Positions 18,360-31,453 are shown, counted from the stretch's first letter. The stretch is 56,290 nucleotides of DNA from Ureaplasma sp. Hg2 (GCA_021378525.1 JAACJW010000004.1:1-56290), one strand, 5' to 3'. The notes: generated by a model from the sequence alone, not told the origin. Program-made: numbers and translations.

Positions 18360-20221
18360 ATTTTGCAAACGCATTATTAACTCCGCTCTATACGGTTTTT
18401 TATGAAATATTTATTCAAGGCGGATTAATATTTTTAGATTTCTTATATCAAATATTTACCTTTTTAACAGGTAGCACTTTAACCGATAGTGTCTTCGGCG
18501 TAGCTAAAATGGATAATGGTAACATTAGTTTTATTTTTGACTGATCATCTGATATAGCAAAATATTTTTATATACCAGTATTGGTGCTAGCATTAATATC
18601 TTTAATATTTTTTATTAGTGCAGCATTTTTATCAGATATTTATGGGAATAGCAAACAAAGAAATAGTGCAGATCAATTAGTATCTGGTTGAGGCAAAATG
18701 AAATGAGTTGTTTACTTTTGTGCTAGCATTATTTTTGTGCCAGTATTTTTCTTAATATTAAACATGCTAGTATCGATGTTTGCTTTAATTATTCAACCAG
18801 GAAGTAGTAATATATTAACACCTGAAAATATTAAATATTATAAAACTGAATTGATTCCAAATTTGGATTTGTTAAAGGGAATAGGGGCAAATATTAATTT
18901 AAATACTGATACAGGCTCTGAAAGTTTACGAGACGCACTCGATACTATAGACTCCTCCATTAACAGTTTTATGAAATCTGCAAGCGCCGTTGGGAATAGC
19001 GATATTGCAGATATATGTAATAATATTGAGTCTCAAATTAATAATATAAAATATATGCTCGATGGAAATAATAGTGATAGTGTTATTGTTGCTATAAATA
19101 ATATTGAAGCAATCATTAACAATTTATCTCCGGATAAAGTCATTGATACGGACTCTGCGGAAATTATTAAAAATAATTTAGATATATTCAATAATTTCAA
19201 TTTAAGCTTTATAAACTTAAACGATAATTTAAAAGACTTAGTTAATCATCAATCCACTATTATTGGTTATGACCCTTCTTTTAAAGGTCAATTTGTATTA
19301 ATTGATTCTTTTATTAAGAGTGCTGGGTCTATAGATAAAACAGAAATAGGTTATTTCGTTTCTACTTGCCAAAATCAATCATTAATTTATAATTTATCAA
19401 ATAGTAACGGCGAAAATTTATCATTATATAATCTATCAAACATATTAAGCAACCATAAAGATTTTAGTTATGTTTTATCTATCTATCGTATTATTGCAAA
19501 CGATCCTAATGCTACCAACTGGAAGGACATCCCCGTTTCAGAGCTTAAAGCCTCTAATTTATTAATTGGGCTTGTATTTTTAGTTATGGCAATAATATTA
19601 ATGTTGTTCTTTTGTTTGTTTGTTACAAAAAGAGTGTTTTATCTAGCTATTTATTTCATAGTGTCTGTAATTATCTTTGCTTCGGCGATTCAAGATGATG
19701 GATTAAGAGTTAGCCTGTGATTTAAAGTGGTAATAGGTAAATTTTTATCAATCTTAATAATAACATTAGGATTTAACTTAGGATTAACGCTAGCTAGCGG
19801 TTTTAATTCCATTATTAATAATATTCCAGACCATGACCATTTATGAAAATCAATTACTAGTTGTATCGTTGATTTCTCTGGTTTATTAGCGGCCTATGGA
19901 TCTACCATCTCGCTAGGGAAAATGATAGGTGATGATTCCTCGATGGCTGAAGGCTTTGCAGATATGGCCATTATACGAACAGGCTTCTCATTGGGCGTAA
20001 AACCCGCAATGGGCCTAACTGTGGCCAGCGGACAATTAGCTACGGGTAATGTGGCTGGAGCTACTGGTACTTTAGGAAAAACAATAGGCTTAAACGTAGG
20101 TGGTGGCCATGGCAGTAAAAAAGGCGGCCATGGTGGTCAAAATGTTAATCATGCTAATCCGCCTAAAGCAGCAAACAACGTCAGTAAAGCTGATGTTGGG
20201 AATGCAATTAGATCTAATTAA
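18353..20221 (+). CDS. VirB6/TrbL-like polytopic channel protein (Mbov_0396-like)
   Basis: 622 residues. N-terminal membrane helices (residues about 12-45, 70-95, 120-150), a large outside loop (about 155-395), then further helices (about 400-500) and a Gly/Ala-rich tail with GGGHGSKKGGHGG. A central loop between helix clusters and a Gly-rich C-terminus fit VirB6/TrbL proteins, which form the inner-membrane pore. ATG overlaps the previous stop; VirB4 follows after 11 nt. Several TGA are Trp. Confidence 0.8.
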
Positions 20222-20232
20222 TAGGAGACAAT

Positions 20233-22899
20233 ATGGAAAATTTAATCACAAATGCGCCACCGCTTCGAAAGAAATATTTATTTATATATAAAAAATTTAT
20301 TATTTATCCAGGCGATGTTGCAGCAACAATAATAGCATTAATCATAATGTTGCCTATATTGTTTATGGTCCCTATGTTATGGTGGGCAAGAATTATTATT
20401 GTGGTTGTTGGGTTGGTAATATGAGCGTTGTTAATTTGAAGGAACGATGACGAATTATTTAGAGACCTACTTTGAGATAGTATTAAATTTCTTTTTATAA
20501 AAAAATCATTTATTAAAGGAGAGTCAAAAATTTTCTTTCAACCTAAAAAAATCGAAGACAATCATGTTTCTCAAAAAGATAAACAAGTAACAACTATTTA
20601 TAGAATTTTAGGCAACGATATTTCATTGATTAGTGCAGGAGAATTAGAAAAGAGAATAAGAAATTTATCTCATTTTTATCAACAAGCTATAAATGTAAAA
20701 ATTATAGCTATTGATTCAACATTTAATTTTAAAGAAGATATCAATTATTGAAAAACCAAGGATTGAAAAAAACCAATAAATAAATTGTCATTATATGATA
20801 ATGTCGAACAAATAATGAATATCGATAATAACTCAGAAGTTCTAGAAAAACAATATTATTTAATTTTCAATAGCTATAATAAAAATTCTAATGTAACAGC
20901 TTATAATAAAATTTCAATATATTTAAATGCTATCGGGGTTGTCAGTCAAAAAGCAACGCTTCGTGAAATCAATATGGTCAATGAAAAGTTTTGAAATTGT
21001 AATCTAGACGATACAATTAAAAAATGAAAAGTTAATAATTTAAACTTTACTAATCGTTTTTATAAAATTAACAAAAAATTTTATTGTACGATAGGTGTTA
21101 AAGCTATGCCATTAGTATCACATAATTTATGACTAACTTCATTATATAAAATTGAGAATGCAACCATTATCACTAATATTAGAAATATTGACTCTAAAAC
21201 ATCAGAAAAATATTTAAAGAAATCATATATTTATTCACGCGATAAATATGCCAACATTCGCGCTAATGATCTTATCGGTAATATAAATGCTAATGATTTT
21301 GTTGTAGCGGTAGAACAGACGGCTTCTTGAGTTGCTAATGGGGTGCATGCTTTGAAGGAGACTGAAACCTTTATTTTAATCGAAGCAAAAAAATATAAAG
21401 CATTATTAAAACGGAAAAATGAAATTATAACAGAACTAAAATTATCTGGTTTTAAATGTACGGCCAATGCTTCTAAACAACTTGATTCATTCAAATCGAT
21501 TATTCCTAATAGTGATATTAAGTGTCCGCATTTAAACATCAATATTTTATCTAATTCATTAGGAATGGGATATCCATTCACTTCTATCGACTTTGTTGAT
21601 GAAAAGGGATTCTATTTAGGTTTATCTTCATCAGGGACTCCCGTAAGCGTAAACCTCCACACCAAAAACATGCAACGAAATTCATTTTCTAGCATTTTTT
21701 TAGGAAAAAACGGGGGTGGTAAAACTTATGCTGTCTCTAAAATTATTAAAAATAAAATTATTGATGGTAATAATAAAATTTTTATCATCGATCCAAAGCG
21801 TGATTATTATAATCTAGTTACAAATTTCGGTGGCGAATACATTGATATGGCGGGTTTAAGCCCTAAGTCGAAACGAATTAATCCGTTCCAAGTGTTTATG
21901 AATGAAACCTCTGATGAAGGGACACATCCTTTGATTCGACACTATCGATTCCTCGAAGAGTTTTTTACTATTGTTTTTCCAAAATTAGCTTCTAGTTCGA
22001 CCGACCTATCTTTATTGAATAAGTACATTAAAATAGTTTATCAAAAAAAGAAGATTAGAAACGATACAAACATTTCAAAATTACAGCCTAAGGATTGACC
22101 AATTTGAGAGGATTTATACTTAGAAATTTCTAAAGCTATAAAAAAATGTAAAATTGATGATTTTGATCTAGAACATTTATATACATTAAAAGGCTATTTG
22201 CAAAACTTTTCAAAGGACGGAAACTTTGCTTCGATATGAAATGGGCCAACTAACATCGATTTAGCTAAAAGTGATTTAATATGTTTTGATATTCAAAAAT
22301 TGATATCATCAGGCGGCGATCGAATAGCTAATGCGCAATTATATTTAATGTTAACATTTATGTATACTGCTGTGATTGAGAATAAAGACTACAACGACCG
22401 GTTAGATCCTAACCTAGAAAGTAAATGAATTGATATTTTTGTTGACGAAGGACACGTTTTAACAACTGCTAAAAATAAACAGCCATTATACTTCTTATTC
22501 ACGATGTTTAAAACCATCCGTGGCTATCATGGGGGTGTCCATTTTGTCAATCAAAACATTCAAGGGTTAATGGGTACCGATGAAACAAAAGAGCAAACTA
22601 CAGCGATGATTGATAATGCTCAATATATTTTTATATTTCCGTTGAATCCCAACGATATAAATAATTTAAATACATTATTTGCTTCGCTTGGCGGCATAAC
22701 TGAGAATGAAAAAGAATTTTTATCGATGGCACAAGTTGGCCACTGTATCTTTGCTCCATTTCCAACTTCACGTTTTAATATGCGAATAAATGTTTCTCCT
22801 TTTGAAGAGGAATTGTTTAATAAAAAATTATCTTTGGATATAATTAATAAATATATCAATGAATATGAAGGAGGAACTTATGAGCAATCCGAAGGATAA
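20233..22899 (+). CDS. VirB4/TraE-type conjugation ATPase (Mbov_0397-like)
   Basis: 888 residues. Two N-terminal membrane helices (about 28-65), Walker A FLGKNGGGKTYAV near 491-503, Walker B IDIFVDEGH near 733-741, and downstream motifs GVHFVNQNIQGL (arginine/Q-loop region) as in VirB4 and TraC/TraE ATPases that power channel assembly and transfer. A dozen TGA are Trp. RBS GGAG 8 nt before ATG. The end overlaps the next gene's start by 20 nt. Confidence 0.92.
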
Positions 22900-23311
22900 A
22901 CGACTATCTACATTTCGTTTGAAAGAAGATTCTTTTCATCATATTGAAAATTCGAATCTAAATCTAGTGTCGAACACTTTAACTGGTCAAATAAATGAAT
23001 TAGTGGACTTTGCCATTAGTATTAAACTAGGCGAAAGTTCTGTCGAATACAACAATATTATTTTAGGATCATTAAGTAAAATGATATCTAGTTCAATTAA
23101 ACGGGAACTTGAAGCTCAGACGAACGAACTTAAAACCGAAATAAACAAGGTCTTAGCGTATGAAAAAGCACTAGAGGCTTATTCTATAATGATTGCCAAA
23201 GCGCTCAACACAAAGCATTATAATGAGTTTAAGGACATTATAAGCGATGAAAATAAATTGATCACTAAACAATTGAAACACGATATGAATTTAATAGACA
23301 ATAAAAGGTAG
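22880..23311 (+). CDS. Last gene of transfer operon (Mbov_0398-like)
   Basis: 143 residues, soluble, helical, ending DMNLIDNKR. Near residues 9-45 an RHH-like or accessory region (RLSTFRLKEDSFHHIENSNLN, then a helix) may bind DNA or the ATPase. The start at 22880 has AAGGAGG at 6 nt and is preferred over the upstream in-frame codon at 22859. The TAG stop sits at the very edge of the IS256 copy, so the operon may originally have continued. Confidence 0.7.
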   Translation: MSNPKDKRLSTFRLKEDSFHHIENSNLNLVSNTLTGQINELVDFAISIKLGESSVEYNNIILGSLSKMISSSIKRELEAQTNELKTEINKVLAYEKALEAYSIMIAKALNTKHYNEFKDIISDENKLITKQLKHDMNLIDNKR

Positions 23312-23315
23312 TGTG

Positions 23316-24669
23316 GAATAGTTTGTGTAAATTCGTTTTTTACAAATCCTAATGATGATATTTTAGGATCAAACTTATATCTAATTATAACCTATCTTCA
23401 AATAGGATATGCAATTGGTTTAAGATAAGGCCTCAACTCGCAATTGATGTTGTCCATTTATCAGTTTGATTAAGAACAGATAAAAATAGAATTTTTGAGA
23501 GGGATGTTTCGTTTGGGAACATTCCTTTTGTTTTGGTTATTTTTCTGATATTACGATTTAAATTTTCAATGATATTTGTCGTATATATTAGCTTTCTAAT
23601 TTCCGTTGGGAACTCAAAGAATGTTACCAATTCACTAAAATTTGAACGTCATGATTTAATCGCATAGGCATATTTATGACCTCATTTTTTATCTAAGTTA
23701 TCTAAAGCTTGCTCCGCTAAATTTAAATTAGCAGCTCGATAAATTGATTTAAGATCATTAGTAAATTCCTTAGCATCATCATATCTTATATGCTTCATTG
23801 AATTACGAATTTGATGAACAATACATTTCTGAATTCTCACATTAGGGAACGCTGCAAGCAACGCTTCACTAATACCTTTCAAATTGTCTGATGAACAAAT
23901 TAATACATCTTCCATACCGCGTGATTTCATATCGTTAAAAACACTTAATCAATATTTAGCTGATTCACTTTCACCGATTCAAAAGCCTAAAACATCCTTC
24001 AAACCATCCATATTGACGCCTATTACGATGTAAACGCTCTTTTCGACCATTCGTCCTTCCTCTTTAACTTTAAACCTAATACCGTCAATAAAAAGCAAGG
24101 CATAAGTTTTTTCTAAAGGCCGGTTTTGTCACGATTCAATTTCCGGTAACAATTTATCTGTGATCCGACTCACTAAAGTTGCATCAACATTGATAGCGTA
24201 CATCTCACCGATTATTTTATTGATATCTCTAGTGCTCATTCCCTTGCTATATAAACGAATAATTTTATCTTCAATATTTGAAATATCGTTTTCATGTTTC
24301 TTGACTATCTGAGGTTCATACTCACCATTTCGATCACGTGGTATATTAATGTCGATATACCCGTTTGAACTTTTTAGTGATTTCTTATATGAACCATTTC
24401 TAAAATTTTCTTTTTTTAGATTTGTCCGTTCGTGCTTTTCATACCCTAATTTAGCATCTAGCTCAGCGTTCAATGTTTTTTGAATTAGACCGCCCATACC
24501 TTGAATATATGTTGCTTGTAATTCATGAATATCGTGTTCAATATATTGAGAATTTAATTCATCCAATTTTTGTAAATATTCTTCTTTTGTTAAAGTTTTC
24601 TTCATTTTGTAGAACTCCATTTAATTAATAATAAATTTTATCATCAATTGGAATTTACACAAAGTAATC
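23316..24669 (-). mobile_element. IS256-family insertion sequence, intact copy
   Basis: 1354 bp with ends GAATAGTTTGTGTAAATTC (23316-23334) and the inverted GAATTTACACAAAGTAATC (24651-24669), 17 of 19 matching. Weaker similarity continues about 8 bp outward on each side, so the true ends may lie slightly further out. No target duplication is seen with these borders. A second copy is at 49752-51104 and three remnants occur elsewhere in the window. Confidence 0.88.
23385..24620 (-). CDS. IS256-family (mutator-type) transposase
   Basis: 411 residues, the usual size. N-terminal DNA-binding region, then the DDE core: D in LLFIDGIRFKV, D in ICSSDNLKGI with the following IQKCIVHQIRNSMKHI (the C/DxxxCxxHxxRN region typical of the family), and E in the C-terminal part TTNIIENLNRNIRK. 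All in-frame TGA are Trp. ATG at 24620; an ATG at 24605 (MKKTLTKEEY) is an alternative. Probably functional. Confidence 0.93.
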
Positions 24670-24768
24670 TACAGTCTCGAGAATCCTGGTGGATTTATAT
24701 TTTTATTTTAGTTAAAGCGTTTTACTAATTTTTAATATTTTTTATATAATTAATTATTGAGGTTTAAT

Positions 24769-25146
24769 ATGGACGATAAATATGAAATTGATATAACTAA
24801 TAGAGAAGCAATTGATCGACTTCGTAAACGCCTTAAAAGATTATTTATAATAGTTATACCTTTGGTGTTCGTTTTTGCAATGATTGGTCTTATTTGTAAT
24901 TTAGAAACTTCCAAAACCGATCTTTGGCTCCCACTTGTTATAACATTCACTTCATTATGCTTTGTTTTTGTTATTATCTTTATCGCCCTTAAAGTTAAAT
25001 ACATCCTAACCTTTAAGAAAACTTTTAAAACTAATAATAAAAAAGCATTAAATAAATTTCTATGACTTGTGGGAATGTCTAGATTTGGAATTAAAAGTAG
25101 TTGAATTAACAAATTATTAGCAAGCGTTACTGAAAGTGATGATTAA
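24769..25146 (+). CDS. Small two-helix membrane protein
   Basis: 125 residues. A basic N-terminal region (RLRKRLKRLF) leads into two membrane helices (about 27-45 and 55-76, separated by NLETSKTDLW). The C-terminal 45 residues are basic and end SVTESDD. GAGG lies 6 nt before ATG. Alone between the IS and an LRR gene; terminator downstream. Function unknown. Confidence 0.75.
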
Positions 25147-25277
25147 TTGGAAGTGCTAAAGCAGAAGCTTAATTAAGATAATAATCCAATTAAAAATTAA
25201 CCTAAAGGTTCCAAAGATAAAAGAGCAAATACTAACCTTATTTTAACATAAGTGTCGCGCTTGCTCTTTTACCTTTT

Positions 25278-25306
25278 GGCGACTCATTTCGGAGTCGCCC
25301 GTTTTT
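25278..25306 (+). terminator. Intrinsic terminator
   Basis: GGCGACTC-ATTTCG-GAGTCGCC followed by CG and T5. An outer inverted repeat (AAAAGAGCAA 25219-25228 with TTGCTCTTTT 25261-25270) precedes it. Confidence 0.88.
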
Positions 25307-25430
25307 ACTAGTTTATTTTAACAATTAATTTATTACAAGGTGAATCTTAACTATTGATATATTAAAAATATTAGGGTTTAATACTAACTGATATTTACTC
25401 AAAAAGGTTATTTAACACTTATATTTTTTA

Positions 25431-26804
25431 TTATTTAATAGCTTTGTAAAAATTAACATTATTAAAATCAATGCTTGATGGTTCCAATAAAGTGTGATCA
25501 TCATATAGAACTTTGACTATATGATTTGGATTAGAATTAAAATCTAATTTTGATAAACTACTACACCCTTGTATATCAATTTGTGTTAGCGTGGTGCTTA
25601 CGCCCAAGTCAATACTGGATAACTTATGGTTATAGGAACAATCTAAGGTATCTAATTCATTACCTGATAGATCTAAATATTCTAATTCAGGATTATTTCT
25701 AATATTTAACTCTGTTAAATTACAACCCATTAAATTTAAATGGGCAAGTTTAGGGTTGTTTGCCACATTCAATTCAGTAAATTTATAGCTATCAACCGTT
25801 AGACGAGTTAAGTTAACGTTGGATGACACGTTCAAAGTTGTAAAATTATCTGACAAAATACTAACATCTGATAGTAATGGACAACTTGATAAATCAAGTT
25901 GGGTTGTATTATCATTATAAATATCTAAGCTTTTTAATTTAGGATTAGTAATTTTATTCATATTAATAAGATAATCTGATGATATATCTAAGGTTTCTAA
26001 TTTTAAACAAGTATCAAAGTTTAATGTTGACACCCCATTTAAAGTTAAATCAAGGGAACCCAATTCAGGATTATTAGAAAAATCTAAATTTCCAACAGCA
26101 CCTATTTGTAAGGATTCAATTTTAGGCATGTGTGATAAATCAAAGTTTTCTAAATTAGAACCGTCAGCGTCTAGTATGTTTAATTCTGGGGCATTAATAT
26201 TTAACGTTGTCAACTTATGGTATCAAGTTATATCCAATCGATACAAGACTGGTAAGGTTACATCTAATTTTTCAAGTTGTGGTTTGTGATCATTATCATA
26301 ATCAAAGTAAAGTTCCTTTAGGTTATTGTATTGGTGAGTATTTAAACCAATCGTAAATTGTTCTAACGAAGGACAGTGGATATGAAAGCTTCGCATGTTT
26401 TTGGGATAACTAGTTTGAGTTTGAGATGAACCATCATCAAAAATGATATTAGTAATTCCAAAAACTTCTAATTGCATCTCAAACACATTGGTTGAATCAT
26501 ACAATCATAATGGCAAACTAAGATAAGTGTTATTACCAGCATTAACGCCACTTAAATTAATTTCTAAATACTTAGAATGTTGGATGGCATCTTTATCATC
26601 TGGATTAATAACATAAGCCCCAACTTTCGACTGGTTATTAACGTCTAAATATTCAAAGGTACTATCATATTTTAATGTAATTTTAGCCTCTGTATCTGAA
26701 CTACTGCTACATGATGTTAAGCTTAATGCAGTTGGAACTATTACAATACCCATAGCCCCAGTTATCATTAGTAATTTACTAATTAGTTTTTTATTTATTT
26801 TCAT
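25431..26804 (-). CDS. LRR surface lipoprotein
   Basis: 457 residues. Lipobox LSLTSC (Cys about 32) after MKINKKLISKLLMITG, a signal very close to that of the other lipoproteins here. From about residue 175 on there are some twelve LRR units of the LxxLDLSxNxxL kind (NPELEYLDLSGNELDTLD). Unlike the 1357-2385 gene, the repeats are diverged at DNA level, so this is an older, stable LRR protein. Two TGA are Trp. Surface adhesion or host-contact role is plausible but unproven. Confidence 0.88.
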
Positions 26805-27155
26805 TTATTTCTCCTTTAATTTTAATTAAATAATGCACTATTTACAAGTGCCTACGATTAGTGGATGATTAAATCTAATGCTTCCATTAGCCCAATTAAT
26901 ACAGTTTAATTTTTATGACATATCAATGTAATAAAATATTTTTTTATTTTATTTAAGTTTAGCTAATTAACTTAATAGTTTTCCACTGTACTACCCTAAT
27001 TTTTAATATTGTTCAAAACCATATTTAAATAACATTAAAAAACGGTCTTTTATTATTTTCTAAACGCATTCAAAAGATTCTTATTAATCATACACAAAAT
27101 AAGCTATAAGTTATAATTTTTTCCATAATAATAAAATTATTTCTACTAGATTGTT
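26805..27155. other. Intergenic, no gene seen
   Basis: AT-rich, holds the upstream region of the LRR lipoprotein gene and the approach to the first long direct repeat. No hairpin or ORF that I would call. Confidence 0.5.
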
Positions 27156-27359
27156 ATGATTACCACATCACTATATCTAAATGAATATATGGGAGTTAAG
27201 AAATTAACCATCATCAATAGTACATTGGAATGCTATGAAATGAAAAGAAACGTCCTTAAGAAGTTCCTTAGTAATAATCATGACTTAGATTTCTTGGAAA
27301 CCCATTTCCTTTTAAATAAGAACAATATTTATATTGGTCAAACCGATCAATATAGATAG
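27156..27359 (+). pseudogene. N-terminal fragment of GIY-YIG gene, remnant 1
   Basis: 67 codons nearly identical to residues 7-70 of the full gene at 37197 (starting MITTSLYLNEYMGVKKLT), stopping after IYIGQTDQYR. The catalytic remainder is missing. A hairpin and T-run of terminator type follow at 27361-27396. Confidence 0.8.
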
Positions 27360-27870
27360 AAAAACGAACGCTTTGAAAGTGTTCATTTTTTAATTTACAC
27401 ATAACTATCTAGAAACCCTATTAAGTATGGATCTATATTATATTTTAAATTCGTTTAGCCATAAAGAGTGGTAATTTATATAACGCTGTCCATTAACGTT
27501 GATAGTTTGCGATTAATACATCTTAGCCTCAAACCCAATAAATACTACTTTATCATCAATTATATTAGAACAGAGGGCATTTTATCGTTTAATATCATTT
27601 ATTAAATTTAACTTTTGTTTAAATTTTTAGAGTTTATCATACTAAAATCTAAGTATTAGTTTAACATCGCTCTAACATAACCTTTAGAACCTTCATAAAT
27701 AACTATTAGAGCAACAAATAGTTTCTAATGGAGTTAATTCTCACTCCGACCTCAATTAACTCTCTAATGCATTAATTATTGCTTAAATCAGGTTTTACAA
27801 CGTGAAACTATTATTACAACATCACCATCTCTCAATATATCTACGATATCAAAGCAATTAATGATAGTTC

Positions 27871-28053
27871 GTGACAACCTATGAATGTCATGAAATCAAA
27901 AGAAACGTCCTTAAGAAGTTTCTTAACAATGATCATGACTCAGATATTTCAAGAACCTATTTTCTCTTAAGTAAAAGCAATATTTATGCTGATCAAACTA
28001 TCAACATAAACGGAGAAAACAAACGGATGAAAGCATCGGTGTCATTTTTTTAA
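27871..28053 (+). pseudogene. N-terminal fragment of GIY-YIG gene, remnant 2
   Basis: Second, more decayed copy of the same segment (ECHEIKRNVLKKFLNNDHDSDIS), without the first 25 residues. The order remnant 1, ~510 bp non-coding, remnant 2 is repeated exactly at 31658-32540. Confidence 0.75.
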
Positions 28054-28179
28054 TTTTACAATAAATTTAAGGTAAGACTTATATTTAAACGTTATTAGTT
28101 GGTTTTATAATAATTATAATTCAAATGAAATGATACAATATAAATAGAAAATTTGAATGTGTAATATTAAGGAGTTTAA

Positions 28180-30366
28180 ATGAAATTTAATTTTAATAGT
28201 AGTTTGTTAAATCAATTTGCAACAATGTTTAATGATCCAAAGGCAGCTCTTGCTGAATTTGTTGCTAATTCGTACGATGCTAAGGCTACAGAGGTGAATA
28301 TAATATTGAATTATAATGAAGGGTATATTGAAATTATAGACAACGGTTTTGGAATGAACGAAACTGAATTTGAAAATAATTTTTTAAATATAGGTTTTAA
28401 TAAAAGGGATTTACCCCAATATAAAGAAGGCGCAGATGAAAGAAAAATATTAGGAAGAAAAAGTAATGGACGTTTTGGTGTCTTTGGATTCGCCAAAACA
28501 TTAAATATTCATTCTTTAAAAAATAAAGATATCCAGATAAATTATACGATAGATTTTGTGGAAGCTTCTGAAAACAGAGAAGATGAAGGCCAGGAAAATA
28601 TTTTAACCGGAATAAATGATTTACCAAGGAAAGAAATCATTTTAAACAAGGAAGTTATTAGTAACGGAACCTTATTTAAAATTTGTGATATATATGGTGC
28701 TGGATTACAAGGCAAATTTGAGAATTTTGAAGATTTAGTTAATTATATGACTGTTCATTTTAATCGTTTGATTAAACCTAATAAATTTGAAATCAAATTG
28801 ATAAAAATTAACGGTGATGAAATAACTATAAAAGAGATCGAAAGGCAAGATATTATTTATAAAAAATTAGATAGATTTATTAGCCTACATAACGATGATA
28901 ATGCTAAATACAAAAAAATTATTGAAGATATAATTGTAGAAATAAAAGATAATGATTTGCCTAAAGAAATAGGAGAATTTGAAAATATAAATAGTGATGA
29001 GGAAAAAGAAAATAGAATTATAAAACTTTCAGATAAATTTGTTGTAGATTATAATAAAGGAAAGCAAAATAAAATTTCTATGCCCAATATAGAATGTAAT
29101 TTTATGCTTCAAAAAAGTAGAGATATGGAAATGCAAGAACGAAATATTGGGGGATGAATCGGTACTTTATATACAATCAAAAAGAAACCAAAAAATAATG
29201 ATAAAGGGGATGAAGTGGCCAATAATTTTGGGCTTAGAATATATTCAAGAGGCCGCCTAATCATTAATAATGCTTTATCGCTAGGCAGCACAATAAAAAC
29301 AAATAGATTTTATGATACTTATGTTGTGGGGGAAATAGATGCTGATTTCCTTGACGAGGACAAATATATAGATATTATTAACATTAGTAGAAATGCTATT
29401 ATAGGGCCTGATGAAAGAATGGAAAAACTTTCCGAATATGTTAAATCATTAGTGCTTATGTTAATCAATAAAAAAGATACTAAAAGCAAAACAAATAAAA
29501 AAGCCAAACAAGAACGAGAAAAAGAAATTATTAAAAATATAGATTTGAAAGTAAAAAACATTATTCCTGAAGGAAAAAAGCAAAGAGAATTAACGACTAT
29601 GCTTGGAAAAGAATTGGGAATTAAATTTCCGCCTATTCATAAGGATAGAAAAAATATTTTTGTTAGTTATAAGGACTATATGGAAATATCAAGTGATGAA
29701 ATAATAAAAAAATATACTTCAGAATTTCAAAAATTAGATGGTAATGAATCAAAAAAATTTATAAATGAAAAAAAGATAATAGAAAATTTTTCTTATTTCG
29801 GAACTTTCGCTTTATCAAAAATTTTTACATTCTTGAATTTGAAAAAAAAGTATAACATATATATCTTAATCTCTAATTTTCCTGGATTTGAAATACCTCA
29901 AAGTAAAAATATTTATGACTATATAGGTCTTAATTATTTAAGCTATTATTGTAAAAATTCAGCAATTATTAATATGCTTTCTGATAAATATTTTGATAAT
30001 TGAAATACTGATATTGAGTTTGGAGCGGCGTGAATCACAGAAAAAAATTACTTTCCTTATGCTTATGATTATAGTAAACCAAATAATTTCAAAGACCCGC
30101 TTTCAATGATTTCTGGGGTAAAATTAGAATTTTTATTTATTAAAAGTGATGATGAAACAACATGGGAATCAGCCGCACTACTTCGAAATAATTTATATAA
30201 TATGTTAGAATCAATAAATGTTTCGGAAGATGAACTAAATGAATTTAAAAAGGATTTGGATTCTATAAAATTTAAAAATTTTCTTTGTGGCGAGCTAAAA
30301 AAATCTTTAAAAAATGAAATGGTTAAAAAAAATTCTTTAAAACATGCACACAAAGAATTAATTTAG
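28180..30366 (+). CDS. MORC/MutL-like GHKL ATPase of a restriction system
   Basis: 728 residues. GHKL ATP-binding motifs: N box ALAEFVANSYDA (23-34), G1 box IDNGFGM (53-59), G2-like GRFGVFGFAKT (97-107). The ATPase and transducer part ends about residue 330; the C-terminal half has a coiled-coil segment (KKAKQEREKEIIKNIDLKVK) and an uncharacterised region. GHKL ATPases of the MutL/MORC class occur in restriction-modification operons next to C5 methyltransferases, and that is the arrangement here (methyltransferase 55 nt downstream). I see no clear PD-(D/E)xK motif, so the nuclease activity is unassigned. Two TGA are Trp. Confidence 0.75.
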
Positions 30367-30421
30367 AAAAACAAATAAAGATTCTTAAACTTTATATAGT
30401 AACTTTTAACGGGGTGATATA

Positions 30422-31453
30422 GTGAAAACAATTAAAGGCATTGACTTATTCTGCGGAGTAGGCGGACTTACTAACGGCTTACAGAGTGCCGGAATTAAAA
30501 TTAAAGTAGGTTTTGATATTGATGAAACTTGTCGAAAAGGATTTGAGATAAACAACAAAGCGAAATTTATATCTAAGGATATTAGATCGATTCAAAAAGA
30601 TGATATTTTGCCTTTTCTCAAAGGAGCGGATTACACTCTAATAGCTGGGTGCGCACCTTGTCAAGCATATTCTAATTATCAAAAAAACAAATCATTTGAT
30701 GAAATAACAAAACATAAAAAATATGGTTTAATAAATGAATTTATTAGAATTATAGAAGATGTAAAACCAGACTTTGTCACAATGGAAAATGTACCTCAAT
30801 TAAGAAAAGACCCACTATTTATAAAATTTATAGAATCCATAGAGAGAAATTACAAGTATTATAAATGTGAAGTCATAAATATTGCTAATTACGGAGCCGC
30901 TCAAAATAGAAAAAGATTAATTTTTATTGCATCAAATATCGGTCCTTTAGAAATACCGAAAGGTTTTGAAAATAAGAAATCAATATTTGAAGTCATAGGT
31001 CATTTGCCCGAATTAAAAATGGGAGAAGTTGATAAATTTGATCCATTACACAAATGCTCTAAATTAAATGAAACTAATATGGAACGAATAAAAAATTCTA
31101 AACCAGGGGGCACGTGAAGAGATTGGCCGAAAAATTTATTACCAGATTGTTATCTTAGAGAAAGTGGTAAAACTTTTAGTTCAGTTTACGGTAGAGTGTC
31201 GCCAAATAAGCCATCAGGAACTATAACAACACAATTCAATAGATACGGTAGTGGCCGTTTTGGTCATTATAAACAAAATAGAGCCTTCTCATTGAGAGAA
31301 GGCGCGTTGCTTCAAACTTTTCCTAGTGATTATGATTTTTGTATCACAGATAACGTTCCTATGACTGCTATAGCTAGACAAATAGGGAATGCGGTTCCAC
31401 CTATTATAGGTAAAGTTATTGGAGAAATTTTTATTAATTCAATAAAAAAATAA
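30422..31453 (+). CDS. DNA cytosine-5 methyltransferase (with MORC-like ATPase)
   Basis: 343 residues. C5 motifs in order: I GIDLFCGVGGLTNG (6-19), IV GCAPCQAYS with catalytic Cys80, VI MENVPQ (about 120), VIII QNRKRLIFIA (about 160), IX in KPSGTITT, X QIGNAVPP (about 325). The variable target-recognition region lies between VIII and IX. GTG start at 30422 after GGGGTG. Modifies cytosine in an unknown site and should protect host DNA from the neighbouring ATPase-linked restriction activity. Confidence 0.92.

Larger units (their letters stand above)
27156..28053 (+). repeat. Long direct repeat, left copy
   Basis: About 0.9 kb sharing most of its sequence with about 31676-32540, including the two GIY-YIG remnants and the ~510-bp non-coding stretch between them (for example ATATAACGCTGTCCATTAAC and ACAAATAGTTTCTAA in both). 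Together the copies bracket the MORC-like/methyltransferase pair. The non-coding part holds no gene that I recognise. Confidence 0.85.

Noticed and set aside
23308-23315. 8-bp target duplication for the IS256 copies
   Set aside because: Left GTAGTGTG/GTAGTGTA flanks are shared by both copies and do not match the right flanks, so they are probably part of the IS ends.
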